A stretch of 64,000 nucleotides of DNA from Desmodesmus armatus (taxonomy: Eukaryota; Chlorophyta; Chlorophyceae; Sphaeropleales; Scenedesmaceae). The position numbers and the translations under genes are program-made. Where the stretch lies: the NCBI GenBank assembly GCA_007449985.2, contig VIIQ02000246.1, positions 62,001 through 126,000 of the forward strand, written 5' to 3'. The notes beneath the pieces are model-generated. The model ran no database searches and was not told the DNA's origin. It saw only the letters and a program-made list of their open reading frames with translations. Within the stretch, counting starts at the first letter, position 1; every line of letters starts with the position of its first letter. This document shows, one piece after another, positions 1-11,519 of this stretch.

Positions 1-774
1 AATCTGGAAGCACACTGAGTGTGCGTGACAAGCTTTTGATGGTGGGGTTTGTCCAAACGGCCCCCTTCCGTGCTGGTTGTGTCCATCCGTGGCTGGGTTC
101 AGTTGCAACGTAGTTGCTTGAGAAACCCGTGTAACACCTTCATTCAAAAAAATGTGGGCCAATTGCCCGAGGTCACTCGGGTGCTTCGGCGGTGGTGGAA
201 GCTGCGTGTGCCTAATGAGCACAAGGAGGCTGCATGGCGGCTCACCCTCGACGCGTTCCCTACGGCCCAGCGCATGCACACAGGCACCTCTTGTGTAGCA
301 TGTGGGGCTGCTGAGCCCGGTGTACAGCACCATTGTTGGGAGTGTCCTGTTGCAGGGGCGGTGCGGGCGGAGATTGAGGGGCAGTTGCGAGCTCACCGGG
401 TGGGCGACGCCCCCCCTTGGTTGGCTGCTGACCGCGGCCTGCAGTGTGCAGCTTTGTGGATGGGGGTGAAACCTCATCCCCGGTTGCATCATATTGTGTG
501 GGACATGGTGTGTCTGGCTGGCATCGGTGCTGTTGACTTCGGCCGCAGAGTGGCGTGGGCTGTGGCAGCAGAAGGTCCTGCGTTGCCTCTGCTGACGGTA
601 GAGCGCATTGCAGGGCGTGCTGCTGTTGGGGAGTTTTGGCGCGTCTTGGCTGACTTTGCGGTTTCTGCAATCATCCCTAAGCGGGCGCAGGGGCTTGCGC
701 TCACACAGCAGCCTTTCATTGCATGGCATGTGGTGCTGTCAGGAGGCAACGGTTTGCGGGTAGTTAGGCATTGA
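1..774 (+). mobile_element. Non-LTR retrotransposon fragment with zinc-knuckle C-terminus (zf-RVT like)
   Basis: The reading frame from about 150 to the TGA at 772-774 encodes the carboxyl end of a LINE-type polyprotein. Visible is a CVACGAAEPGVQHHCWECP motif (Cys-x2-Cys, then His-His-x3-Cys-Pro), as in the zinc-binding domain that follows reverse transcriptase in plant and algal LINEs. It is preceded by an Arg/Trp-rich stretch and followed by about 130 residues up to the stop. The reverse transcriptase itself is not in the window. Bases 1-148 are a separate copy of the element's 3' terminal sequence, which abuts this frame through a run of A, so the apparent start at 49 lies in repeat and is not a real initiation site. 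The element class is inferred from the motif and from the 3' repeats that follow. Confidence 0.65.
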
Positions 775-1196
775 GCTTCTGCATGTGGTGACATGTGAGT
801 TGCTGGCTGCTGTGTGACTTCTATCCTGCTGGCTTGTGAACAGTGCAGCGACTGGTGGTGTCGGTGAAGTTGCCCCCACGTGCGCCCACTGCAACATGTG
901 GGAGTGTTTTGTGGCTCGCAGCTGTGTGTTCGCTGTTTTCTGTTCCGTCCGCCCTTTCTTGTCGCAACCCTGCAGGTGCGAGAAGCAGTGCCGTTGGCGC
1001 CATTCAGTCCTTCCAGTGTATTATATCTCTGTGTTCGCAATCTGGAAGCACACTGAGTGTGCGTGACAAGCTTTTGATGGTGGGGTTTGTCCAAACGGCC
1101 CCCTTCCGTGCTGGTTGTGTCCATCCGTGGCTGGGTTCAGTTGCAACGTAGTTGCTTGAGAAACCCGTGTAACACCTTCATTCATTCATGCTGTGA
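775..1196 (+). mobile_element. 3' untranslated region and tail of the retrotransposon
   Basis: This stretch follows the stop codon of the zinc-knuckle frame and ends in the segment GAAACCCGTGTAACACC followed by short ATTC repeats near 1178-1190. The same terminal segment recurs at 1-148, 1397-1552, 1563-1676, 1684-1722 and 1827-1975. ORFs read through it are therefore not genes. Confidence 0.6.
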
Positions 1197-1233
1197 TGTA
1201 GACACACTGCCATTGGTGTCCTGCAGCCACGCC

Positions 1234-1980
1234 CCACGTGCGCCCACTGCAACATGTGGGAGTGTTTTGTGGCTCGCAGCTGTGTGTTCGCTGTTTTCTG
1301 TTCCGTCCGCCCTTTCTTGTCGCAACCCTGCAGGTGCGAGAAGCAGTGCCGTTGGCGCCATTCAGTCCTTCCAGTGTATTATATCTCTGTGTTCGCAATC
1401 TGGAAGCACACTGAGTGTGCGTGACAAGCTTTTGATGGTGGGGTTTGTCCGAACGGCCCCCTTCCGTGCTGGTTGTGTCCATCCGTGGCTGGGTTCAGTT
1501 GCAACGTAGTTGCTTGAGAAACCCGTGTAACACCTTCATTCATTCATTCATGCAGCCACGCCGGTGGGGTTTGTCCGAACGGCCCCCTTCCGTGCTGGTT
1601 GTGTCCATCCGTGGCTGGGTTCAGTTGCAACGTAGTTGCTTGAGAAACCCGTGTAACACCTTCATTCATTCATTCAAAAAAACGTAGTTGCTTGAGAAAC
1701 CCGTGTAACACCTTCATTCATTCAGCCACGCCGGTTCAACCAAGCACGTACATGTATCATCTGTCGTCAATGTGCTTCTTTGGTGGTGTTTTGTATGCGA
1801 TTGATCCTGCGATGACAGCTGCTACATCTGGAAGCACACTGAGTGTGCGTGACAAGCTTTTGATGGTGGGGTTTGTCCGAACGGCCCCCTTCCGTGCTGG
1901 TTGTGTCCATCCGTGGCTGGGTTCAGTTGCAACGTAGTTGCTTGAGAAACCCGTGTAACACCTTCATTCATTCATTGCTA
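1234..1980 (+). mobile_element. Cluster of four 5'-truncated copies of the same element 3' end
   Basis: Copies at about 1234-1552, 1563-1676, 1684-1722 and 1827-1975 share one 3' end and start at different internal points, which is the signature of target-primed reverse transcription. Each ends in a variable number of ATTC units. The motif GCAGCCACGCC or a shorter version of it sits at the junctions near 1222, 1551 and 1724. The last copy is flanked by TGCTACA on both sides (near 1819-1826 and 1975-1982), a plausible short target-site duplication. Confidence 0.65.
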
Positions 1981-3350
1981 CAGCTGTACTGGTGTTAGCT
2001 GTACCTTCGATGCCAACCCGCAAGCTCACCAGCAGACCAAGCCATGATCATGCTCAAGAGTCTTTCACACGTTTTCTTTCTGTATCAGAAGACTGCCTCC
2101 CACGTCCTTGCGTCAAGTTTGTGCCACCATCTATTTGCACCCGCACCTCGTGCAGAGTGCACCAACCATTACCGTGGGTTGATAATCATGGAAGTAAAAG
2201 GTACAGGTTGCCTGTGAATGATGCGTATGAGCACTAGCCACAGCAGACTGAGTTGGGCCAACTGACTTGGTTGCTGTTCTGCCACAGGACCGTCACCACC
2301 TGTACAGACTTATACTTGGCGATAGCTCCAATTGCGAAGCGTCTTATTCCTGATAAAGCTCACAGCACGTTGTATCTCAGATGTCGTGACCTTGGACGGC
2401 CTGAGCCCAGCAGCAGATGCTGCCAGCAGTTGCTAATGCAGTCCAGCCTGCAGGTGAGAAGCAGTTGGGCTCATGCTTGTCGTGCATATCACAACAGTTG
2501 GCTTGAACAGCTATTCAAAAGCAAGCTTGTTTTGTCTACGAGAAGGAACAGCAAAGCCCCACAGCACACCAACAAAGACAGCAGAGCAGCAGTGACACCA
2601 TACAAGAGCACTGAAGGAGCCCAGCACAGCAGCAGACCAACTGCTGTTGCAGGCCAATCTGCATGAGAGGAGGCATGAGCCTCTCTGTAGTTGCAGAAGC
2701 AGTGCAGGACGCCGTGTGGAGTGCCAGCAGCACTACAGAGCACGACACACCCAGCACAGCACAGCACAGCACAGCACGCACAGCAGCACGCCTGCAAGGG
2801 TCTCAGCAGTTCAGCACAGCAACAACGTGCTACAAGAAGACCAATACAGCGTTGGTGAAGTCTCTGCCTTACCTTGGACAGGAACTGCAGACCATGCATG
2901 CCGGCAAACCATGCAATCATGCTGTGTTGGCTGTGCTGACCACCTTGCTGCTCTACGTCCTGCGTGCAGGCACTTCCTGAGGAGGCACCGTGCATCTTGA
3001 AGAACGGCTGCGAGTGTAGGCCACCCTGCGCGTAGGGTGGTATAGGACCCTCAAGGCCCAGTGGGAAGCTTCTCACCTCCAGCACAAGGTCACCACAGCT
3101 CGCTGCAACAGCAGAGGAATTGGTACTGCAGGTGTGCTTGTAGGTGCGAACACAAGCCTGAGGGGCGTTCCTGGTTGCAGAGGCAGGACAGCAGCACTGC
3201 TGATGTCACACTGCTGAAAAGAGACAGATCTTGTTGAAAAGGGGGACGTTCGCTGGCAGTATTGCTCAGCAGGTTGCAGCGCAGCACAACGCAGCACAGC
3301 GCATGCAGCACAGCGCATGCAGCACAGCGCATGCAGCACAGCACAGGACA
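1981..3350. other. Repeat-rich intergenic stretch, no gene seen
   Basis: CAGCA-rich sequence with many imperfect AGCAGCACAG and CCTGCAGG motifs. Open frames exist on both strands, but they are Ser/Cys/His-rich, mutually overlapping and match no family I recognise. Confidence 0.5.
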
Positions 3351-3351
3351 G

Positions 3352-3756
3352 AACAGGACAGAACAGGACACAACAGGACAGAACAGAACAGGACAGGACA
3401 GGACAGGACAGGACAGGACAGGACAGGACAGGACAGGACAGGACAGGACAGGACAGGACAGGACAGGACAGGACAGGACAGGACAGGACAGGACAGGACA
3501 GGACAGGACAGGACAGGACAGGACAGGACAGGACAGGACAGGACAGGACAGGACAGGACAGGACAGGACAGGACAGGACAGGACAGGACAGGACAGGACA
3601 GGACAGGACAGGACAGGACAGGACAGGACAGGACAGGACAGGACAGGACAGGACAGGACAGAACAGAACAGAACAGAACAGAACAGAACAGAACAGAACA
3701 GAACAGAACAGAACAGAACAGAACAGAACAGAACAGAACAGAACAGAACAGAACAG
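3352..3756. repeat. (GGACA)n / (GAACA)n pentanucleotide satellite
   Basis: About 405 bases of a five-base tandem repeat: an interspersed start, then a nearly pure GGACA block of roughly 54 units to about 3660, then about 19 GAACA units to 3756. A short imperfect CGCATGCAGCACAG triplication lies just upstream (3299-3340). Because the unit is five bases and contains no stop in any register on either strand, all frames stay open through it. The long GQDRT-like and CPVLS-like ORFs here are therefore artefacts. Confidence 0.97.
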
Positions 3757-5160
3757 CCTCAAGGGCGTTCCCAAGGCAGCATGCTCTGGGAGATGTGGCC
3801 ACCTGAATTGGGGAGCATCAACAGCCCATCATGGTGGATGCATGCATGCATGCCAGCACACCATGCTTGCATCGCTTCTTTGTCTGCCATCATGCTGAAC
3901 ACCAACCTACCCTGCATCCTGCATGCAGGAGACCTGGCGCCGGGGGTTTGACAGAGCCTGAAGCACACTTCCCCCCATTCACTACGCACACACCAAGGTT
4001 CTGCCCTCCACAGACGACTCCAGGTGAGAGTCACCAGGCATGATCTTTGATTCAGATGGCAACTGAAGCACTGAAACAGGTGGCCAAACAGCAAGCTTAC
4101 CTTTATCACCAGCAGAAAACATGAAAAGCAGCAATACATGGCAGCATATGGCTGATGAGCAAAGCAGCGCGGCATCAAGTATGGCCCTTGGGGCAGCTCA
4201 GCAAAGCAGCACAGCATGGCGTGGCACAGGGTAGCAGCGGTCCTAGTAAGCTGCCTGCTGAGCTGGGATGTCACTTCTAGACCATGTCCAACAGCACACC
4301 ATATTGCGTTGCTGTCTTTGCATTGCCAAAAACCCTGCTTTTATGTGTCCTGCATGCAGGCCCTGCCTCGGACATCCTATAGCGCAGAGAAGCACCTGCC
4401 GCTGGGGAAGCTGCCGCCTTGACCTCACCAACCAAGGCCTGCAGTCTACGCGGGTTCCACGATGTCCCAGGCTTACTAAGCTCAAGAACACAACGGCAGA
4501 GCAATTGGTCCTGCAGGCAAGCCTGCAGGTGAGATGCGTAGGGACATTCAATGAAGTTCCTTGGTTGCGTGGAAGAACAGCAACTTTCTCACCATACATA
4601 CACCATACATACACCACAGCACCATGCCGAATAGACAGCGGCTGCGCCCGTCACCAGGGGCAGCACAGCGAACAGCAAGGTGCAGCAGGACACAGCACAG
4701 CATGACGCCCCTTGAGGGCGCTCATGCAAACAGGCACCACCACAAGGGTCCCAACAAGTGCTGGCAGCTGCTTCTGGTATGGTTTGTGCCTATACCTAAG
4801 CCGGGCTATGCACATCATGTGCATCAGCACATTATACTTTGCTTGGTTGGCTGCCTTGAAACAGCACCAACGCTTAGTCACTGATGGCACCCTCCTGCCA
4901 CTCCGTCCTGCATGCAGAAATCATGGCTGATGCCGGCGTCCAGACAGAAGCGGAGCTGTTCAAGCCTCTGTGTGGCAGCATCCACGGTAGTGAGTATACT
5001 GCCTCTGCTGGCAGTGGGGCAAAACGTAACTTGTCTAGTTTCAGGGCGCGTGTGGCGGGACCTGCGCTGTATCAAGCAAAACTACTTGATTTATCTGATA
5101 CCCTGGGACTTTGCTCGGGGGCTCTAGCTGCTGCTGGCTATTGGTCATCCGTCCACATCG
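3757..5160. other. Intergenic, no gene seen
   Basis: Noncoding-looking sequence with recurring CCTGCATGCAGG-like palindromic words (near 3917, 4350, 4510 and 4905). I see no RNA gene or recognisable protein. Confidence 0.45.
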
Positions 5161-5300
5161 CCTAACAACCTTGACTGCCAGGATTCTCGCCTAACAACCT
5201 TGACTGCCAGGATTCTCGCCTAACAACCTTGGCTGCCAGGATTCGAACTGTAAGGGGTCGCCTAACAACCTTGACTGCCAGGATTCGAACTGTAAGGGGG
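5161..5300. repeat. Tandem repeat with tRNA B-box-like word
   Basis: Four units of a sequence beginning CCTAACAACCTTGACTGCC. The last two units are longer and contain GGATTCGAAC, whose complement GTTCGAATCC matches the pol III B box (T-arm) consensus. No complete cloverleaf can be drawn, so this is at most a tRNA-derived fragment. Confidence 0.6.
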
Positions 5301-7200
5301 AACGTGGGTGCTGTGCAAACGTTCAAGTGTCTTGGGCGCCTGTTGGTGGCAGTGCGTGGTGTGAGTGTGCAGGTCGTTGGCCAGCTGCTGCTTGATCGAC
5401 AGGTTGATCTGCCTGCGCTGCAGCTGCTGCTGTGCGCTGCCCCAAATTCGTCTCTTTACTGCATTCTTTCCTGTACATCAGCTATCTCCCCTGGCCAGCG
5501 CTGCATTGCGTGTGCAGCAACGCAGTGTCCCCCCAGACACTGACAGTTGGGCTTTTGCAGCTGCTTGTGTGGAGCCTGGCAGTGCAGCAGTCGACCCCAG
5601 TTTGGTCAAACGGCCCTATCCTGCCCTCAGCACAGGACTCGTGTTCATACAGGTGTGCTGTTACAGGTGTGTGCCTGCTACTGAAACATGCTGGCAGCCC
5701 CTAGCTCTAGCTTGCTGCCTGCTGCTGGCTGCACCACAAGCAAAGTCAAGGTTATTGGCTGTGCCAAGTTACTTTTTGCCCCACTGTGGCCACTGCTGGG
5801 CACGTGCCCAGGCTGCATGCAGTCACGTGATAGAGCCAGCTGCGCCCGTGATAGTAGCAAACAAAGCAGGCATCGTGCATGATGAGTCATCCACACGCCT
5901 GCCGCATGGCATGCGCACAGCCTGCAGCAAGGCTGCACAAGCTGGCAACAAAGCTGCTGCTCACAAGAGACATTTTTGTTCTCCTGCAGGTGACCCCTCG
6001 CGGGGGCGGTATGTGTTTGTTTCGTTGCTGACCTTCAGTATCGTACAAAAACCTTCTGTTGCTTGTGGAGCGATGTATGAGTCGGATGGCTCTGGTTTGA
6101 GGTGGCCGTTGTGGCCGTTGTCGGCCGTTGCGTAGAAGGTCATTGGTTTATTACTCTTTTGAAGCCCCCCAGTCACTCCGAAGGATCCTTCGGAATCCTT
6201 CTCCGAGGACACCTGTCACTCGCACAGCCGGGTCCAAAACATGATACCACAAGCATATGAGTGTTATTAATTTACATTTGCCTACATTGCGGCACCACTG
6301 TGCCTGATGTGCCCATGCCCTTGGCGCCAAGGCAAGCTTCTGACTCTTTGCTCCCGCTTGTTGCCGGCCAACCTAAGAGAGTCACTAAATAACACTCATG
6401 TATCTGTCTCATAACGTTTACCAGGTGTAGTCTGGGCGACTGGCTTGTAGGAGAGGACGGCCCTCACGCACATCCTTCCCTTTTCCGTGCTCTCAAGGAG
6501 CATGCCGCGGTCACCCACCATGCTATTTGAAAGACAAGAGCCACGCGTGTATGCTTTCATGGCAAGCTGTTGGAATTGAGTATGCTCAGCCCACTATGCT
6601 GGACGAAGTTGCCCGCAGTTACCCGAAGTTAGGAAGTTATGCATGGCGACTGAAGTTATGCTATCCGCTCCTGCGGAGTATATGACCTCTGCATTGCCAG
6701 AGTGTATTTGGATGTTTACTCTCTCTCTAAGCCTGCATACGGTGCACCAGTGTAACAGGACTACTTTCCCACCTTATAGCTGTCAAGGTTCCCTGAGCTT
6801 ACAACTCCCAGCCACATCTATTCATATCACAAGCGCACCAAATAGCTCGATGTTGCGACACAACAGCAGCAGCAGCACCAGTGCTCAGGAGCATGACAAA
6901 GTTGCAAATCCACAAAAGAAGCAGCAGGTCCTTCAACTGCAGGAGCAGTATTGCATCAGCGAATGTGTGGTGGTGCTTTTCGACGACTCTGTGTGTTGCT
7001 GCAGTATGAGAGCTGGCATTGGTAACTGCTTCTGCAGCCTTATGGTGTGCACTTCCATGTTGGCCTTGCTGCCTGTGGAGCCAAAGCAAAAGCTGATATG
7101 GGGTAGTAGCATCACATCAACTGCTCTCCTCACACGCAAATGCTGCTGTCCTGCTTGCTATAGGCCGTTTTGCCCTGCCAGTCAGCCCCAGCAGCTAATT
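5301..7200. other. Intergenic, with a 16-base palindrome
   Basis: No supported gene. A perfect palindrome CCGAAGGATCCTTCGG lies at 6178-6193. The word ATGAGTGTTAT near 6256 recurs inverted as ATAACACTCAT near 6388. A 205-codon open frame at 6643-7260 has no recognisable domain and runs into the repeat family, so it is not called. Confidence 0.4.
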
Positions 7201-8095
7201 CCTTGTGCACCCGTGCCCACTGCACACACGTTTTGCGACCTGTCTGACGTCAGCGTCTAAGACTTGTTGCAGGCTCGGGTCTCGATCCGTTCAGGCTCAG
7301 CCGCGTGTATCGCCAGCTGCCGTGCTTTGAGCACAGAGGCAGTCTGCCAGCACCCCAGGCAGGGTTACGTCTCTGTCCTGCGGTGTCTGGGTGGGACTCG
7401 AGTGGTGCTGCCTTTGCCGTGCATTGGTCCCCCTGAAGTAAGCAGGGGGAGCCCAGGGGTCGAGTGGGGCCGGTTTCCGTTGCCTGTGTCACAGTGTTCT
7501 ACTGTGATGCTTGTCAGTCAGAAAATAATGCCGCGCCGCCCGCCCTGGTGTCACATGTGGCAAAGGTCTACCGGTTTTCTAGAGACCAACCTGGCCCTGA
7601 GTCAGACGGTGCAGTCCATCACACTGGGCTTTGTTTTCAGAGGCGTTTTAGGTGTGTGGTGCATAGCTGTGCATGCCACTCAGCAGCCGTCATGCGGCAT
7701 GGCATTTGCAAGCATACAGAATTTGATACGTGGCTGTCTGCAATTGGTTCATGGCCAGTTGCATTGGCATGCAGTAGCCTTTTCTGCTGTTTGTCCCGTG
7801 CTGCGTGTGTGTGCTGGCCTGTCCTGTCTCTCGCTGCTGCATATGAGGACCCTATTTGCCTGTGATGTCAGCTCAGGGGTGAGCTGCCTGAGGCCCTTGC
7901 CCCCATGGCCAGTGAGGGTGTCATGCCTGAGGCCATGGAAACAGCCTGGGAGCTCGAGGGGCGAGCAACCTGGCATGCCCAGCAGCAACTGGGTGTGTCA
8001 GGGAGGGTGGGGGGTTCAAGTCCCTCCCCAGGCAGGCCCAACTACACAGCCTTACAGGGGCCCTGATCAGGCCAAGCAGCACATCAGGTGTGTAG
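7200..8095 (+). repeat. Diverged repeat family, copy A
   Basis: Begins around the GTGCCCACTGCACACACG word and contains a conserved GTGTATCGCCAGCTGCC block, a GGTGTCACATGTGGC block and a tRNA-like module at its end. Related copies lie at about 8440-8880, 9358-9800, 10280-11130 and 11520-12321. Reading frames differ between copies, so it is no longer coding. Its class (SINE-like tail on a longer element) is inferred. Confidence 0.6.
7944..8034 (+). repeat. tRNA-like module 1
   Basis: Ninety-one bases begin with GCCTGGG and end with CCCAGGC plus A, a perfect 7-bp acceptor-like stem. A D-arm-like hairpin GCTC-loop-GAGC follows the 5' strand and resembles the A box. GGTTCAAGTCC near the 3' end matches the B box and folds as a T arm. 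The anticodon arm is degenerate (CTGG/CCAG with a 5-base loop and no proper U33), so it is a tRNA-related repeat and not a working tRNA gene. Confidence 0.6.
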
Positions 8096-8440
8096 TGTGC
8101 ATATGCTGTCAGGTAGCAGCTGTGGCACAGCATGTGTGCATCATACAGTCAGCCTTGCCATGTTGGCATATTGTGGACAGCGCTACAGTGCATCTGCACA
8201 CAGCAGCTGGCTTCTTCTGCTTTGTGCCCTGGTTGCCTGTTTGTGGCAGAGGGTGCGTAGGTGTTTCGTTACCAAAAGCAGGATTGTTCACCTTCAAAAG
8301 CAGTGATAAGCAGCTGTTCACTGCATTGTCTACGGCTGGTGAAGGCTGCCACTGTCTTGCTCAAACGGAATTGCTGCTGCTGCTGCTTGCTACAGGCTGT
8401 CTTGCTTCATCACACGCACCAGCAGCTGCAGTTGTCCTCA

Positions 8441-9360
8441 TTGTGCGCCCGCGCCCACTGCACACACGTTCGCAACCTGTCTGACGTCAGCGTCAAGACT
8501 TGTTGCAGGCTCGGGTCTGGATCCGTTCAGGCCTGGCCGCGTGTATCGCCAGCTGCCATGCTTTATGCACAGAGGCAGTCTGCCAGCCCCCCAGGTTGGG
8601 CCAGGTGCCCAGTCTGCGGTGTCTGGGTGGGACTTCAAAGGCTGCCTTTTGCCGTGCATTGTCCCCCTGATGTAAGCAGGGAGAGCCCAGGGGTCGAGTG
8701 GGGCCGGTTTCCGTTGCCTGCGTCACAGTGTTCTACTGTGACACTTGTCAGTCAAAAATAATGCCGCGCCGCCCGCCCTGGTGTCACATGTGGCAAAGGT
8801 CTACCGGCTTGCTAGTGGACAACGCACAACTCTGGCGAGGGGTTCCGCTTCACAAACAAGATTGTGTCAAAACAAGGTGACTGTCATTGCCCCATAGGCT
8901 GACTAACCGGCTGTTGGTAGCAGCAGGCCATCCTGCGGCAGTTTGCAAGTCAATACAACAGCTTAGCAGGCATTCCCTCATTTATGCTGCCTGTATGGGC
9001 AACAGCAAGCTACAGTCTTTGATTGCAAAGAATATTCAAAATCAAGTTGGACAAGTTAAATTCAAAACCTTTTTTTGAAAAGAACAATAGATTTGTTGCT
9101 GTTTCTTATGAAAAAATTAATTTAAAAAACAACTGAAAAAAATAGAATGAAAATTAAATGAAAAACAAATTTAAAAATTGAAAGAAACTTCAGGACAAAC
9201 AAATACTTTAAATGTTGAAAATTGGCAAGTCCCAAATCCTTCTTTAGCTGACATCCAGCTAAGTGCCTCTCTAACTTGCAGGTCATCTGCACGATGCTGT
9301 TACTGCTGCTGCAGGCTGTCTCATCCCATCACACAGCCCTGCTGCTGTTGTCTTCGTCGT
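8441..9360 (+). repeat. First unit of a ~920-bp tandem duplication
   Basis: Bases 8441-9360 and 9361-10280 align almost completely with a period of 919-920. Each unit consists of a truncated copy of the repeat family followed by an AT-rich block. Confidence 0.8.
9018..9280. other. AT-rich block, copy 1
   Basis: Composition changes abruptly from the GC-rich surroundings to runs of A and T (for example AATTTAAAAAACAACTG). No intact frame crosses it. The composition resembles algal organelle DNA, but I recognise no organelle gene. Confidence 0.5.
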
Positions 9361-10280
9361 GCGCCTGCGCCCACTGCACACACGTATGCGACATGTCTGA
9401 CGTCAGCGTCTATGACTTGTTGCAGGCTCGGTGCCGGATACGTTCGGCCCAGCCGCGTGTATCGCCAGCTGCCGTGCTTTACGCACAGAGGCAGTCTGCC
9501 AGCCCCCCAGGTTGGGCCAGGTGCCCAGTCTGCGCTGTCTGGGTGGGACTCGAGTGGCGCTGCCTTTGCCGTGCATTGGTCCCCCTGATGTAAGCAGGGA
9601 GAGCCCAGGGGTCGAGTGGGGCCGGTTTCTGTTGCCTGCGTCACAGTGTTCTACTGTGACACTTGTCAGTCAAAAAATAATGCCGCGCCGCCCGCCCTGG
9701 TGTCACATGTGGCAAAGGTCTACCAGCTTGCTAGTGGACAACGCACAACTCTGGCGAGGGGTTCCGCTTCACAAACAAGATTGTGTCAAAACAAGGTGAC
9801 TGTCATTGCCCCATAGGCTGACTAACCGGCTGTTGGTAGCAGCAGGCCATCCTGCGGCAGTTTGCAAGTCAATACAACAGCTTAGCAGGCATTCCCTCAT
9901 TTATGCTGCCTGTATGGGCAACAGCAAGCTACGATCTTTGATTGCAAAGAATATTCAAAATCAAGTTGGACAAGTTAAATTCAAAACCTTTTTTTGAAAA
10001 GAACAATAGATTTGTTGCTGTTTCTTATGAAAAAACTTAATTTAAAAAACAACTGAAAAAAATAGAATGAAAATCAAATGAAAAACAAATTTAAAAATTG
10101 AAAGAAACTTCAGGACAAACAAATACTTTAAATGTTGAAAATTGGCAAGTCCCAAATCCTTCTTTAGCTGACATCCAGCTAAGTGCCTCTCTAACTTGCA
10201 GGTCATCTGCACGATGCTGTTACTGCTGCTGCAGGCTGTCTCATCCCATCACACAGCCCTGCTGCTGTTGTCTTCGTCGT
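9361..10280 (+). repeat. Second unit of the ~920-bp tandem duplication
   Basis: Near-identical to 8441-9360, with a few substitutions and one-base indels, which suggests a recent duplication. It contains the second AT-rich block at about 9938-10200. Confidence 0.8.
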
Positions 10281-11130
10281 GCGCCTGCGCCCACTGCACA
10301 CGTATGCGACATGTCTGACGTCAGCGTCTATGACTTGTTGCAGGCTCGGTGCCGGATACGTTCGGCCCGGCCGCGTGTATCGCCAGCTGCCGTGCTTTAC
10401 GCACAGAGGCAGTCTGCCAGACGCCTCAGGTTGGGATACGTGCCCAATCTGCGGTGTCTGGGTGGGACTCAAGTGGCGCTGCCTTTGCCGTGCATTGTCC
10501 CCCTGATGTAAGCAGGGGGAGCCCAGGGGTACGTGGTGCAGGCGTGCACGGGGTGCATCCACAGTGTTCTACTGTGGTGCATGACCGTCGGACATAATTC
10601 CGTTCAACCCGCCCTGGTGTCACATGTGGCCAAGGTCTACCGGCTGGTTGGCAACACTGCTGCTCTGCGGAAGGGCAACTCAACACGCTGGGCTTCTGTA
10701 CGAGGGGTGTGTCAGGTGTGCAGTGCATTGCTGTGCATGCACTTGGCAGCTGTTATGCAGCACATGGGTTCTAGCACAGCCAGCTTGGCAGTTGCCTGTG
10801 CATGCAGCAGCATGTTCGCCTGTTGCTGTGTGTCCTTCTGCCTTGCCTGCGTGTGTGTGCTGGCCTCCCGCTGCCTTCCACCAGGACCCTATGTTGCCTG
10901 TGATGTCAGCTCAGGGGTGAGCTGCCTGAGGCCCTTGCCCCCATGGCCATTGAGGGTGTCATGCCTGAGGCCATGGAAACAGCCTGGGAGCTCGAGGGCC
11001 GAGCACCCTGGCATGCCCAACAGCCACTGGGTGTGTCGGGGAGGGTGGGGGGTTCAAGTCCCTCCCCAGGCAGGGCCCAGATCTACAGCTTTGCAAGGGC
11101 CCTGATCAGGTCAAGCAGCGCACCAGGTGT
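10281..11130 (+). repeat. Diverged repeat family, copy D
   Basis: Same block order as copy A, ending in a tRNA-like module. Frames are broken relative to the other copies. Confidence 0.55.
10982..11072 (+). repeat. tRNA-like module 2
   Basis: Same 91-base architecture as at 7944: perfect GCCTGGG/CCCAGGC stem, GCTC-GAGC D arm, GGTTCAAGTCC B box. The anticodon stem is further reduced (TGG/CCA). Confidence 0.6.
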
Positions 11131-11519
11131 GTAGGGCATACCTTTCAGCCAGCAGCTGAAGCACAGCACATGTGCATCACACAGTCAGCCTTGCCATGTT
11201 GACTTTCTTGGTTTTGCAGTGCATTTGCAGCCCGGCTGGCAGCAGCTGGCTTTTTCTGCTGTGTCAGTGCCTGTTTGTGTGTTGGCAGAGGGTGCGCAGG
11301 TGTCAGGCTTTTCAGCACTGCACACAGATACCTGACACGCTTGCTGCCTCGGTGGCTGGATTCCTGTCTGTTCAGCGTGGCAGGATTTTTCACTGTTGTT
11401 GCAAGGGAGACAGCTACTGCGGTGATGGAGGCTGCCACTGTCTTGCTCACATTGTAATGCTGCTGCTGCTTGCTGCAGGCCGTCATCCCGTCACAAAGCC
11501 CCAGCTGTTGCAGTTGTGT

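Noticed and set aside
3073..3951. Long open frames on both strands (GQDRT-like and CPVLS-like proteins)
   Set aside because: They are translations of the five-base tandem array, which has no stop in any register, and their ends show no gene structure.
3352..5300. CRISPR-like array
   Set aside because: The repeats are direct tandem units without unique spacers, in a eukaryotic nuclear context.
6643..7260. 205-codon open frame as a host gene
   Set aside because: No known domain, poly-Ser/Cys composition, and its 3' end lies in the repeat family.
7944..8034. Functional tRNA gene
   Set aside because: The acceptor, D and T arms fit, but the anticodon arm lacks a five-pair stem and the conserved U33, and copies decay in the same place.
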